Assembly: GCA_030077755.1 (NCBI GenBank) | Contig: JAQJZZ010000001.1 | Span: 1,860,001-1,924,000 of the forward strand | Reading direction: 5' to 3' | Length of the DNA: 64,000 nt | DNA from: Filosporella fistucella | Lineage: Eukaryota > Ascomycota > Leotiomycetes > Helotiales | Translations under genes and position numbers: made by a program | Notes under the pieces: model-generated | Databases searched by the model: none | Told to the model about the DNA's origin: nothing | Seen by the model: only the letters and a program-made list of their open reading frames with translations | Shown here: positions 24,453-36,861 of the stretch, one piece after another | Layout of the letters: each line of letters begins with the position of its first letter | How positions within the stretch are numbered: the stretch's first letter is position 1

Positions 24453-26002
24453 TCAAGCAGCACTTCTGATCCTTGAATCTTTCATAGTATGGATCAAATT
24501 CGGCCAATTCTTCGACCAAACGGTTTGGAGAACAGCTTTGTGAGCGGGCCATTTCCAACCTTTGAAGTATGAACGGGTGGCGCCAATACCGGTTGAAAAT
24601 CTCGACTTGAGTCTTGCAACCGCCTCGTCGTAATCTGGACCTCTTACTTTATGGTTGAGCTTATTCCAGTCTGGCCCCAAAATGAAAAATACCTCATCGA
24701 GTTTGAGGTCTTGGTTACCAACACGCCATTGATCTTGCTGAGAAAAACTACAGATAAGTTAGATCATGTAACTGGTCTGGTGAGAGCGATAGGTGGAACG
24801 ATAATCGCACGTAATTCGAAAGTTCTGGATAGTTCGAGGGAGGTCAAAACTTACTGTGTGTAACCTGGTAGCTCGTAGAGGGCTACACTGTGGACGATGT
24901 CACTACCAGCGGATTTCAGGACCCCATTAAGCTCTCTGATGACATGCAATGGCCAGTCTGAAAGGAGGCAGACAACATCATTTTTGGCATTAAAGTAAAA
25001 AGACGTTCTGCAAAGTGTACTGGTCGGAATCATTGGATATTCTTGCTTCCAGACATCTCTTGACTCCCTACATGCACTCGAGATACTACGTGCGGGAATC
25101 GTGTTATTTTTTGTCCAAAAGAATGCGCTCGTAAACTCACATCCTGGGGCTAGATCGAATGTATGACTGGCATCGATGGAAATGATGCGAGGCGGTATAG
25201 CATACTTCCAGATCGCGTTCCGGACAATCAGCGGAAGTTTCGCGAAGCACCGGAATCCAACTTCTGCTTCAAGACTCTCCCTTGAAATATCATTCCCATT
25301 TAAAGAGGCATCCTCGCGGGGGTCATGAGACCTGTATGCAGAGCCACTATCTTCTGATGCCGTGGCGGATTTACTTTTGTTCTTCGCAATGCAGTTGGAG
25401 GGACCTGTGATTTTGTTGTTGCGAATCTCGGCTTCGATCGCAGATGAGGTCTTCTGGTGTATATCAGACATTGGAAGGGTGACCTTCGCAGGGCTTCCGA
25501 GTCGCAGGAATTCATGAAATTTTGAGATTCCCACTGTAGGAGAATCCATATGTAGTGTGAGGCTAGCTCTCGGTGAAGTGGTACGGGAATCCGCAACGAT
25601 GGTATCGGAATCTGATGTGCCACGATTGAGTGTTTCCGCCCTGAGGCAAGTTTGCAATGCGAAAGAGTAGTATCCCTCAAGGGTTACAGAAATGATCTTG
25701 TCGACTTGCCCGCTCTGGCCAGTTTCCACACACTTCTTAAGAACTCGGCTTCTCTTTATGTCGTTCAAAGATGGTAGCCTGAGGTCAGATACAGTTAGTC
25801 GAGCAGACGCAACCGTGGAAAGTGTCGAGGCAGTGGATAGAGGCAGCGGTAATGTTTTTTGATGTCGTTGGAGAGCATTCGAGCTTTGTGGGAAATCTCT
25901 CGGGCATGGTGGATAGGGAAGAACATTCACCCTGGTGATTTGCGTGGAATCGCTGGGGTTCGCCTTCGAAGCCGAATCTGCAAATGGTTGAATAGGCGCC
26001 AT
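24453..26002 (-). CDS. 2EXR domain protein with long disordered N-terminus
   Basis: Two exons, 26002-24855 and 24747-24453, flank a 107-nt intron (GTAAGT, branch CTAAC, acceptor TGTAG), giving about 480 residues. The ATG at 26002 (MAPIQPFADSASK) is preferred. An upstream in-frame ATG at 26104 is possible. The first 260 residues are Ser/Thr/Pro-rich and probably disordered. The domain begins FRCFAKLPLIVRNAIWKYAI and continues ISSACRESRDVWKQEY, the second motif of 2EXR, then FYFNAKNDVVCLL. The final exon adds FFILGPDWNKL and a Trp-rich tail. No other domain is recognised and the function is unknown. It is the third intact 2EXR gene in this window. Confidence 0.82.
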
Positions 26003-27375
26003 GTTCAGACCAAGCTCCGTTCCAGCAGGAGAGTAGGGGCAGAAGCAGTGTTCTTGGTCCCGTAATAGATTGTTTTCGGAGTGCCAGGGAACGGGACAGA
26101 CCACCCAATTGACAAGAAATGGAAAGAATGAGTCGAGGAAAGAGAAATGGCCAAGTCACTTGCCAAATTCTGGGAAAGTGCCCTTCTGAGTACTTGCCGA
26201 AACGCTAGAAACTGATCAGAACAGTAGACTGGAAGCAGGTCCTCCTCGCCATACAACATCACACAATGATACAAATATTGCTTGAAAGTTCTTGGGGAAC
26301 CTGGTTTTATCTGTGAGGTATATTTGACGGGTAAGGGCATTTAGGGGACTTCATAACAAGCCGTATAACACTGCAAGGCGAGAGTGTTTCCTTCTTGTTG
26401 AGATGACTAGCTTAGCCTAGTGCAGATAGGCCAAAGTTGGAGGAGCCTCCTCTCAAGTCACATGACAAGGGGAGTTATTCAGTCTCATTCGTGGCCTTTG
26501 TCGGCATTGCTGCCCAAAAAGGATCATAAAGATTCCTCACTTAGAAGGATCTTATCAGGAGGTATATAAACACAATGGCTCGCGATACAAGAATATAGCT
26601 GCAATGAAGTTGTCAGGTGACACGGGCTAAGGACCTACATCGTGTTTATCGGTACAAATGAAGAAGGAGATACGCAGGAATGTACGTACAAGAGGTTGAA
26701 GTGTGCAATGAGATTGTTTCGCCCCAGATTATCAGTTGATGAAAAGTGGCAAAATAGCTCAATAGCAGACAGATTTAACTTGAATTCCACGATACATCAT
26801 CTCGCCTTTGAACTTCCAAAGGGGCATATACATAAGCAAATAGAGTCCACTGAGACTACATGTTAGAATGGGCGTCAACATGTTTACCCTATCAAGACAG
26901 AATAACACTCCAAGTCCTCGGTACCAAAACGAAGTAGAAGAGTCTCGGAGGGGTTGACATCAGGAAAGCCAGTTTCGCAAGGCGTCAACAATCCTATGTC
27001 AGGCAGCTACTCGTGCATAACTTTGCCAAATGAGGCTTTTTTGTCCCTACCTAACCCAAAAATTTACCTACCACGCGGGCTCACCACTTTTACCTACGAT
27101 TGCTCGGAAGTGCGTGCCTCTCACGCCATACCAACAACACTTGCTATTGACTAACACATCTTATTGCAGAAGCTAACCTCTTCACATTTTCAACTAACAA
27201 CACAATCGCAGATCTCTCGATAAACTTAAAGTGGGCATAACTAGTCCTAGCATTATGCGGGTGTCCGCTATATCTCGTGAGTGAGGACTTGATCCCACTC
27301 TGTAAGACTCTTGGGAAGGCATGGCAATGTCGATACAATGATTCTGTCCTTTACAAGAACTGGGCGAAAACATCA
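26003..27375. other. Intergenic region between divergent 2EXR and AnmK-like genes
   Basis: About 1.4 kb. A TATA-like TATATAAA lies at 26563-26570 on the plus strand, about 800 bp ahead of the next gene, so it may serve an unannotated transcript or be fortuitous. A non-ATG frame extends the downstream gene's first exon up to 27277 but lacks conservation signals. No other gene or repeat is evident. Confidence 0.4.
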
Positions 27376-28853
27376 ATGGCGAGGACAATGAAGGTGACAC
27401 CGGCCCCGAGAGGTCGTGCTCGAACAACTGTTGGTCACAAATATTTGGCGGCTTTACAATCGAAAGCAAATGGAGATTCCGATACATCAAGCTCCCCCTC
27501 ATCGTCTGCGGGGCACAATAGTCCGGGGTTGAATCTTCTGATTTTGGGCATTACATCTGGGACTGCTATGGATGACATTGACTTTGCTCTGTGTCGGTTT
27601 ACGCAAGAGTACCCAGAGGCGCCGTTATGTCTTGATATCATTCAGGTTTGTCTCCTCAATATTTGCAGAACGCATCTGACACAACTCAGTACGACTCGGT
27701 GGTAATGCCGTCGAAGATACGAATCGATATCCTCTCTATGCTTCGTGAAGATGCTGCCCCTCCTAGCATGCTCTCCCAAATGGATGCCGAAATTGGCCAT
27801 ACATTCGCAAACGCTATTCACATATTCGCACACAAACATAACATACAAGTGGATGATATCGACTTAATAGGGTCTGGTGGGCAATTGATAACGTTGACCG
27901 GTACCCCGCCAAAAGGTCAACATCGATCAAACATGTGTCTTGGAGAAGGTGCCGTCATATCAGCCAAGACAGGTGTGACAACTGTCTCAGACTATAGAAC
28001 TGCCGAGCAAGCAGTCGGTAGACAAGGAGCGCCTCTTTTTGCGTATCTCGTAGGTCTGCTATTACATCATCCTACACGCTTGCAGATATGCATCACGATC
28101 GGAGGCATCACGACAGTCTGCTTCATCCCAGCAGATAACAGAGGCGGGATAGATGCAATGTACGACTGGGATACTGGGCCAGGCACTTGTATGATCGATG
28201 CAGCTTTCCGGCAATTCGGCCTCGACCCCGCCACAGATCAAGCATCTTCTCTCCTCCACGGTCAAATCTGCCATGAGGTTGTAGAAGAGCTCCTCAACAA
28301 TGACAACTTTCTCAAGACGAGACCTCCGAAGACAACTGCTAGAGAAATCTACGGTGACGCAATGGCTCATCAAATAATAAACATGTGTATATACAGAGGT
28401 TGCACACCCGCCGACACAATAGCAACAATGACCCGTTTTACATCTGCCAGCATAGCACAACAGATGCTCTTGTTTGGGCCAGGTAGAGACGCTATCAATA
28501 ATGCTGATATCGTTGTTGACGGCAGAGGGATGTTCAATATGCAGCTCATATCAGATCTGCAGAACGAATTCCCTGGCGCCAATTTTGGCTCTTTCGACAA
28601 AACGGGCGTACCATCAAACGCGAAGAAAGCGGTGGGCTTCGCGATGCAAGCTATGGAGGCCTTGCTAGGAAGAGCACTACCTGTACCTACGAATGCAGAT
28701 GTAAGGAGACCGAATACTATTACTGGCAAGCTGGCTCCGGGGTTGAGGTGGAGAGAGGTAATCGAGAAGAGCGTTGCGTTTGGGGGTGTTGGAAGAGGAT
28801 GGGAGGGATTACCCGAGGTGAGAGAGTTGATCGTTAGGCAGAAAGAGGACTGA
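27376..28853 (+). CDS. anmK: Anhydro-N-acetylmuramic acid kinase homologue (AnmK/UPF0075)
   Basis: Exons 27376-27645 and 27690-28853 flank a 44-nt intron (GTTTGT, branch CTGAC, acceptor TCAG) in phase 0, giving 477 residues. AnmK phosphorylates and opens 1,6-anhydro-MurNAc during bacterial peptidoglycan recycling. The family landmarks are present: LGITSGTAMDDIDFAL (phosphate-binding loop; bacteria have GxMSGTSxDGxD), SDYRTAEQAVGRQGAPL (bacterial ADFRxxDxAAGGQGAPL), ITIGGITTV, DWDTGPGTCMIDA and KTTAREIYGD. The Asp of the DYR segment is expected to be the catalytic base. Residues 1-60 are a Ser/Lys-rich extension absent from bacteria. The ATG at 27376 is the first in frame. Fungi make no peptidoglycan, so scavenging or defence is inferred. 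An ancient bacterial origin is likely, since an intron is present. Confidence 0.9.
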
Positions 28854-31800
28854 ATTAGGTAAATGCATTGATCTATATGGAGTAAGTGGTGGAAGTCATT
28901 TTAATACCATGGTGTTAGCATAGCTTGTTGACAATCGAATGAACTCAATTCCCCCAATAACGCGCACCTTCAAACCCAGTCATAGTATCGCCAGAATGCC
29001 CACAAAGACTATACATATACACAAATAACCCATCCCCTCTCAACCGGGCGCCTATTCAGCGGGCTTTAAGTTAGCCCAGGTGGCCCGGCAGGTAAATTCA
29101 TCGTCTATATGAAAGTAAGTTCAATTCCTCTCTCACTAACAACAAAACATACTAACAAGTGGTTCCAGTTTACAAGCTTCCCCTCCGAGCAGTCCGGCAG
29201 AAAAGCCTCGAGAGGTTTCTTGATCCACCGTCGCGGTGGATAAAGTTTTGCTATTTTTGTGATTCTTCACAGTTAAATTGTTGAATTTATCATTTGGGGA
29301 TTTTTTTCTGCTAGCCAAAATATTTCTGCTGTTCGGGCAACCGTTTCGAAATTCGCGAGCAAGTGGCATAGTATCATAGAGACTATTCCTCGGGGCGTTG
29401 ACGCAGATTCGAACTCCATTCGGTCAAGTCAATGGCATGACCCTCCAAGTTGTTACTTATGCTCCATCCGACTGCCGCTTCTATTTGAAAACTATGTGCA
29501 CTTCTTTTCTTTCCATTTCTCTTCCACAATAATATATATGAGCAGATTCGCATCATTTGTCTTCAGTCAACTCATTAATTGGTATTTTATTGCTAGTACA
29601 CACTCAATAATTACTTCGTGGCGGCTTTTCGGCAATTCTATTATGGTGGATGATCTGGAAGTGAATTGATCTTCTAGGTTGATAAAATTCATCTTCAAGA
29701 AGAATGCTCGTCCATTTCACTTCCGAAGACGTGGGCATTGCAAGTGACAGACATGCCTCCAAAAAATCATCGACGTAAAATGACTCTCACCTTCCAAGTA
29801 GTTCAACGAATAACCACACTTGCAACAAGAAATCCTCACCAGCGAAGCACGTTAGTGCGACGTATGATATGACGGAGGATCATGTCCGAGGTTGATAGAA
29901 AGTTCAGAGATAGATAACCAAATTCAATTCTCTTTCTCATGACGCAACAATTCAAATGTTATATTTAAGCATATGTATCGACTATTTGTGTCACGCACAG
30001 AGAAGCGTGGGGTGAAATGTAAGGACAGGTCGAGCTGTGGTAATGAGAACTTCACGAACTATCGAAATCAATTCTAACATGATATGAAAATGTTGATCGT
30101 AGGAAAAAGCCGCGATTCGAGTTCGAACGACTAAGGGACGACACGAAATAGGTAAATTTTTGAACCTGTAACATCACTTGGTGGGCCCCTAATATCGGCA
30201 TTTCGAAGCTCAGGAGAGATAAACAGCCGTATGGAGATAAATGTCTAATTACCTGTCCACGGCACCTCTGAAATATTGTTTTCGGCACCTTGAAGGCTGG
30301 AATGGCCCCGAGACACGGCATTTCGTCACTTCCCGTCAATAATCCACAGCCAGACGACAACAAAATGACATAAATACTTACCTCTATATCTCTGAAAACT
30401 TCGCTCATATCTCGGCTGTTATATGCGGAAATTTCCCCTTGCTGTGAAAATCCAAAAGTTGAAGATCAGCCCTAGACACGAACGATTTTGAGATTGATGT
30501 AGAAGGCCAAGCGAGACAATTGAGAAGGCTAGACGATCTGTTTGACAGCAGACGAGATTTTGTCTCTCGAGTGGGAATGATTGAGATTTGACCGAGACAT
30601 TTTGCTGAAGGTACGCAGTGCCTGCTCATCACGAACTGTGTGACAGGTGGAAGACATTTCCAATTCAAACACAGATGCACGAGATAAACATTTTCTTATA
30701 GCTGAAATGAACGAAAAGAGCGTGATACACAAGTTGAATCAGACCTTCTCACACAAAGCGATTTAGATCGTTCCGTCCGATGTCAGAATAACCTTCGCCA
30801 CGGGCAGCGAAGTATCAGAATCTCCAAATTTCTCGCGGCGATCAAAGTCTGTTCGGGCTCGAAAAGAAAATATAATAGAGTCCTTGGTGCACGGTATGCG
30901 GCGCATACACGGACAGATCTAGGAAGTTTCCTACCCACCTTCTAGAACCTTTGAAGCAAGATCTACAGCACATCCTCCTCCCCACTGCCACGTTGTTGAA
31001 TGGTGCACAGAGGCGAAGATCCGGAACTTGTGAGCCTTTGAGGTGGATGGTCTGTTCGTAGACTTTCTAATGTTCCCTTTTGGAAAAATAAACATTTTGC
31101 TTCTGCTTGAAGTGTCGAATATGAGACAGATTTTCTGTATATTTTCTGTATCACAAAATGCGTTTCCCTAGTTATCTTCACCTGCCGCATTTATATTAAA
31201 AGATAAGTAAACGGTCTAAATCAAAGTTTTATCTTAGACCAGCCACCTTACTGTACCGTGAGGCACAGCAATCTCACAAATTCGCAATTCTTTAAAATCC
31301 AGATAAACCATCCCCTCTTTCTCTCCTCGATTCATTCCCAATTCCCTGGTCCCAACTTTCAACCCCATCCACCTGCCCGGAGCAGCAAACACTGACCGTG
31401 CTAATTGCGCATCTAATTCCCGCTCTAACCGCTCCAGGTAATGTAACCGTTATCTCGATGCGTGGAAGGAAGCTGGTCTCAAAACGACTTAGTTGAGCCG
31501 TCTTTGGACCATTCGGGACTTTTTGCTTTTGTATTAGTTTTCCTGTCAAGTTCGAATGCTCCGGATTGGGTTTTAGATAAAGAGTTTCCGGGGATTTGAG
31601 GAGGCGTATTTGGGGTGATCATGAAAGCATTGGAAAAATTGGAACGAGCTGATGTGAGAGTGGATAGGAGTTGAAATTAGATGGAAATTCCATGGTTCAA
31701 TCGCATGAGGAATGAACTCCCCTTTTCATATTTTGGGTTCGAACCGAGCTGACTGTTCGACGGAGTGGAACGTGGGAGGTGGATCAACTTGGGCCGTTGT

Positions 31801-34077
31801 TCAATATAATGCATGTTTATGCCAGAAGCTGGACCTTGCATTTTGCAGGCATAGCTGGTGGTGCAGGACACGGTAGGAAAGCAACGCGAAATGATATCAA
31901 CGGCTTCTTTTCTCCTCCCATCTCCGGCTCGGTCCAGCCATCCCATTTCACCCGTCACTCAAAACTCAGAATGCCAACTCCGGAGACGATTTCGGGCACT
32001 TGAATTGTGGAATAGCAGCAACAAGAGAGAAAAAGGTTAGGTCAGCGAACTTGCACGGAAGCTTACGCAGCGCGACGAGTTAGTCCTGGATCCGTCTAGC
32101 TTCTTGCTTTTCTGGAGACGAGGCGTTTTTTCCCCATTGGCATTGGAAGCATCTCAGCATTTCATTTGAGCGTCTTCGAGATCAGTTTACGCCTTCGGTT
32201 GCACATGATGTAGGTGTTGCAATGGTGGAAATGCTTAAAATGTGTGGAGAAACGGTGTGAAAGTTAGAGGTTTAGTTGCGTGGTGGTAAGACATGAAGCC
32301 ATTTTGGTTTGAGAGATCAAAAGAAAGATTTGAGATTCGAGATATCGGTTTGAGCTGTTGCCCTGATCTTCATCTCCACTGGCTATGTGGGATATTGGTT
32401 GTAGCTTTGGAGGCATCAAGGGTCGTTGATACCTTCCAGGATGTGACGAATTCCTTTGCCAAATTCATGATCTCCATCTGATAGGTACTTTTCGCAGAGC
32501 TCGCAGAGTACCTCTTGACTCCAAAATAAATTCTCAAGTACAGCTCAACTCCCAATACAAAGCTTCCAAGTCCTCGGATCATCAGTTTAATGCATTGTTG
32601 CATGCGATCCGGATTACTTACTGGTTGGAAATTAGTCAAAAAGCAAAGCGACCTATGAATCGCCCTCATTCGGCCGGTGAACAATTCCAATCAACATGAC
32701 AACCTCGAACTTCCTTATCTTCCTCCCCACCGAAAACCTTTGGTGGCAGCCCTTGCTTGCCTTGTAAACCTTGTAGCTCTGGGGCGGATCGATGCGCCTT
32801 CAGCTTTAGCGACCACCAAGTACCCTGTAAGTACCTTGCAAGCACCTCTTGCAGGGGTCTGTACCGAGTGCACCCAGTGTTCGTCCGCTGCCAGCCCCTG
32901 GCACCAACGCCATTTGCGTGCCACTCCCTTCGCCGGATTTATTGTTAGTGGTTTCTGTATCGTACTGCCACTGCTACCCCTAAACTTTTGTACTTCTCTT
33001 CAACATCAAAAGGCAGAAAGCGAGGGCATCCTCCGGCCGGATCGAGTGCAGCTGTAATGCCCACCATGGCACATTTAAATGCTAATGTGGCTGCTCATGC
33101 TGGTCTTATAAAATCTATGTCTGCTTCTGCTTCCTGCTTCACTTTCCCTGTTTCTCTTTTCTGCATGCTGTCTGTCCCGTTTCATTCTCACTCGCTATCG
33201 ATATCTTTGCTCCGGTCCAGCCGTGGGTGTGCTGGCTGCCACTTCGACAGCGAGCGAGGCATTTGAGTAAAAGCCCCGCCAGACAAGGCTTTGGCGAAAT
33301 ACATGCTTACTTCTTATGGGCAGATCCATATTGATCCATACAGCCCTGGAACCTGTCTGCGTTCGGTGTGTCTGTCAAGTCGACTGTTCAAAAGCACTTG
33401 CATTCCCCATGAACGAGTAATATGAGATCCGACAAGACCAGACCAGACGAGACCCTCGAATATCACCTCACTCAACCTCACCGAGCGAACCACACCCCTT
33501 GAAAAAGCAATATATGCTCCCACATTTGATTTACCTGTCGCCCCTCCATTTCAGTCTCTGCCAGTCTTCTCCCCAGAGTTCTCGAGTACCTACAATACCT
33601 TGAGCTCCCCAGCCGAACTTGGCATAAGCTGCATATATTGATACCATTATTGAGGTGAGTTCGGATGTGCCTATTCAGCCTCGAAACATGCCCTGCTCGC
33701 GGTACTATTATCGGGAGATTGTACTATTGTTGTCCATTTGCTGATATTGTCGTCGAAAGCGAACAAGAATAGTACAGCCTCGTCCTTCGCAGCCGACCCC
33801 GCAGTCTTTTCCACTCACCTCTTCCTCTCGAGGCTATCCACACTTCCACGTCCACACATTCCAATCTTCGATCTTGCGACAACTGTTATCACTTTCAACT
33901 GCGTCGCTGGCAATAGCTACGCGCTTTTCGTCTTGCTTTCAAGTTATAGCGCATCTCAATCTATTTTCCTTCAATCCCTACTCGATACCGCCGCACTTGT
34001 CCATACCACCGCAAGTCACCGACCTGTCGCATACATTTCAAAGCTTCATGGACGTCTGAGCAACATCAATCTTCAAG
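28854..34077. other. Long gene-poor region (5.2 kb)
   Basis: No coding region can be supported. Frames up to about 125 codons exist but show no domain. The sequence is mixed, with AT-rich stretches at 29.5-31.2 kb and a C/T-rich stretch from about 33.0 kb to the next start codon. A GTGAGT donor at 33654 may begin a leader intron. This may be the large promoter and leader of the gene at 34078, or hold non-coding transcripts. I see no tRNA and no transposon ends. Confidence 0.45.
33981..34013 (+). repeat. Two copies of the ATACC(A/G)CCGCA core upstream of the gene at 34078
   Basis: TCGATACCGCCGCA at 33982-33995 and CCATACCACCGCA at 34001-34013 repeat the core of the tandem array at 15.8-16.7 kb. 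They lie 65-96 bp before the ATG at 34078, again directly upstream of a gene. Confidence 0.65.
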
Positions 34078-36861
34078 ATGTCGGGAAGAAGCGCATATGT
34101 TAGGAAGGAGAAGTCGGAAGTTAGGCCTATCGGAGCTGCCAGTACAGTTGGTTCTGATGTCAGGTCGATCAATTCAGGAAAGCATTCTGACAAAGGTATG
34201 CCCTCTTTGAGAGACTTTCCTATGCCTGTTGGTGCAAAGAGCTATCATCCCTTTCACGATGAATTGCCATATAACCATGGTGCAGCTGTATGGCCATCAG
34301 GAAAAGAAGAAGCATTGACAATCAACACCACCAAGTCAAATGGCTCGGATGATTTGGCTTATGCGCGGGTTCGGAAACCTCAAGTTCCAATCATTGATGT
34401 TTCCGGAATTGAAAAGTCGTCTTTCAGACAGATCATGGACAAAAAGAGTGAGAGTATTAGATCGGGTTTCAAGAACGGTTTCAGCAAAAAGAAAAAGAAG
34501 GATGAAGAAAAGCGACCACCAACCTCAGCAGCAGTCCGTCCAGAATCATACGAACTTGATAGTGGCGACTATGAGACCTCCGGTGTTCCTCGCGGTATGC
34601 GATACAACAACGACCAAGGACATGTTCGAATGGGCCCTCCCACTGGAAGCTTGCCTCCTCTCCCAGTAGGACCGCCAATGAAATGTTGGATTGGGGGTGG
34701 AATTCCCGCAGAGCCATGGAATAAGATGCACAAGGACCTGGATCTGTGGGATCACAATGCAGATACCCTGATCTACTTTGGTGTTGAGAATCCTCATCCC
34801 AGAGATCCTCGACCATCAGCGTCTCTCAAAGTCTCTTCTCACATAATCGAAGCAACTAACTCTCGTTTCCTGATCACTCTTCTCCGTGAGGGTGCTCTTG
34901 ATCACGGAAGTGCATTTGGTATGCCACCATCTCCCGCCGGCACACCTGGTGCGCGACCAGCCCATATGGTACACAATAGCAGACGTGATCCCACTCCACC
35001 AACCTCAGAACGAAGCAACGGATCTCCAAGAGATGGACAAATTTCGTATGAAATCTACTTCCCAGCTCCTTTGGGTGCAACAAAAACCGAGCTCGTTCGA
35101 CACCACGTTACAACTCGTAACGTGTTTGCTATCCTCTGCAACAAGCCATTGGTGGGAACAAACATGTATCAAGCACTTGTCGATCTTCATGAACGTCTTG
35201 ATATGTATCTGCCTGAGGAAAATGACCCCGCTGGTATGATCATTGATTATTTATGCAGTCGACAACTTGACGACGTTCGAGAAAATCCAGGAGCTGCCGC
35301 TGCGATTCTCGCTTTTAGTGAGCGCCAAGAGGTTCGTTGGGAGGAAGGCTGGATCGATGCGTACGTCCACGCCGTAGGAATGTGCAGTCGCCTTGAAGCC
35401 ACTGAGGAATTCAGATTTGTCAAGCCAGTGACCAGAGCATTAATCGACCGCGCCAACTTGGAGTTGGTGGTTCGTATCCATGGTATTGAGAATCGCCTCG
35501 CCGAGTTTGATTACGGTGATATGTGGCCACAAATGAGTGCACATCCGCCTCCAGCCCGAGCTGCGTTTGAGCGTCTTCGATCCTTCTTCCGCGAGCACTA
35601 TACCAAGATAGGCGGCGGAACTTGGCCTCCTGTTCAAGATGCGGATCAAGAATTCTGGCTCACTCGTGACCTCATCCGCAAGATTCAAAAGGATTTCGCT
35701 GCTTTGTATGATTACCTTGTCAATAGGGACGTGTTGTGGGACTGCTCTGAGGAGCGCAGTGGCCGAAAGTGGAATATTGTCAACCCAACCAACCGCTCTT
35801 TCGAGGCTGACACTGCTGATCTTCCATTCACTGATATTCTGGTTGCTTTCGACAATCGCATGAAATATCCCCACATTCCTCACCCTTACCCTCTCGTCCC
35901 AGAATCAATTCCCACCAGGATTGAATCAAAGGAGATGTTCAAAGCAAAGAAGCTAATGAAGACTCCTGAGGACAAGATGGCTGAACGCAAGGCTGCTCTG
36001 GCTTACACAGAGTCAACCAACATATACACTCTTGGGTCTGATTTCGTCAGCAACGACCTGGTTGATGCGTTTGTCAAGTACGAGAAATCTGACAGAGCTG
36101 GAGAGATTGATCCATTTTGTGCTCGCCGTGGACGTTGGGTTTTGATCTATGGCATTCTTCAATCACTGGCCTCTGTCTCCGTTGATACTCCAAACTTGAA
36201 GTATTCCACCAAGACTTCGTATCATCTGAACTGCCAAATTCGAGGCTGCCCACCATGGAAGGGAGCCAATCAAGATGTAGAGGAGGCTCATCACACTGGA
36301 AGTCATTGCTGGACTATTCGTGAGAGCTGGATTGCCGATGCTGCACCTGTTAGTTCCCGAAATACACACAGTCAAATGGGATTCAACCGTACTGGTCTCA
36401 CTGAGCGATCTCTCAGCCAAAATATGAACCATCAGTCTCTCGCTCGCGGCTTCAGCCAAATGTCCTTCCAACGCGGTGGTGCGCCTTCAGTCACTTCCAG
36501 CGACACAGGTTCTTCCCTCCGCTCTCCAACCCTGACAAACGTCAGTATGCGAGCTGGCAACATGCCTTCTCCCCCCGCTCCTACTCCAGCTATTCCTCCT
36601 CGTCGCAACCCAGCCCGCGAAAAAAGTGAGAAGAGCGAGACAAGCTACAGTGGCTATGCTCCCGGCATTGAAAAGCTAGACGAATGGCCAATCCGAGAGG
36701 AGAGCCATGAGTTCAGCACTCGTGAAGAGGCACGCCAATATGCGAATCAACAACAAAGCCTTGAGGAGTTCAAGCGTCTTGATTTCAGCACCCGAAGCGC
36801 CTCTCAACCTTTCAAAATCAAGGATTTCGACGATTATGGATTCTCAAAAACCGAATATTAA
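34078..36861 (+). CDS. Conserved Pezizomycotina protein of unknown function (DUF8004-like)
   Basis: A single-exon frame of 927 residues starting MSGRSAYVRKEK. The N-terminal 200 residues are charged and low-complexity with a Lys tract (KKKKKDEEKR). From about residue 200 a globular region begins, with MKCWIGGGIPAEPWNKMHKD, a segment LKVSSHIIEATNSRFLITLL reminiscent of the start of a BTB fold, and ISYEIYFPAP. The central core has ALYDYLVNRDVLWDCSEERS and RRGRWVLIYGILQSLASVS. I associate this arrangement with DUF8004, from memory and unverified. The C-terminal 170 residues are Ser/Pro-rich and disordered. There is no signal peptide or membrane helix, so it is probably cytoplasmic. Clean single-exon coding and long conserved-looking blocks argue for a functional gene. 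DPH2 follows on the same strand. Confidence 0.85.
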   Translation: MSGRSAYVRKEKSEVRPIGAASTVGSDVRSINSGKHSDKGMPSLRDFPMPVGAKSYHPFHDELPYNHGAAVWPSGKEEALTINTTKSNGSDDLAYARVRKPQVPIIDVSGIEKSSFRQIMDKKSESIRSGFKNGFSKKKKKDEEKRPPTSAAVRPESYELDSGDYETSGVPRGMRYNNDQGHVRMGPPTGSLPPLPVGPPMKCWIGGGIPAEPWNKMHKDLDLWDHNADTLIYFGVENPHPRDPRPSASLKVSSHIIEATNSRFLITLLREGALDHGSAFGMPPSPAGTPGARPAHMVHNSRRDPTPPTSERSNGSPRDGQISYEIYFPAPLGATKTELVRHHVTTRNVFAILCNKPLVGTNMYQALVDLHERLDMYLPEENDPAGMIIDYLCSRQLDDVRENPGAAAAILAFSERQEVRWEEGWIDAYVHAVGMCSRLEATEEFRFVKPVTRALIDRANLELVVRIHGIENRLAEFDYGDMWPQMSAHPPPARAAFERLRSFFREHYTKIGGGTWPPVQDADQEFWLTRDLIRKIQKDFAALYDYLVNRDVLWDCSEERSGRKWNIVNPTNRSFEADTADLPFTDILVAFDNRMKYPHIPHPYPLVPESIPTRIESKEMFKAKKLMKTPEDKMAERKAALAYTESTNIYTLGSDFVSNDLVDAFVKYEKSDRAGEIDPFCARRGRWVLIYGILQSLASVSVDTPNLKYSTKTSYHLNCQIRGCPPWKGANQDVEEAHHTGSHCWTIRESWIADAAPVSSRNTHSQMGFNRTGLTERSLSQNMNHQSLARGFSQMSFQRGGAPSVTSSDTGSSLRSPTLTNVSMRAGNMPSPPAPTPAIPPRRNPAREKSEKSETSYSGYAPGIEKLDEWPIREESHEFSTREEARQYANQQQSLEEFKRLDFSTRSASQPFKIKDFDDYGFSKTEY

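Noticed and set aside
26005..26340. 111-codon minus-strand frame overlapping the 5' end of the 2EXR gene at 24453
   Set aside because: It lies in another frame than the gene, has no domain and does not splice to it in a sensible way.
27277..27375. N-terminal extension of the AnmK-like protein
   Set aside because: It would need a GTG start. The first ATG at 27376 is preferred.
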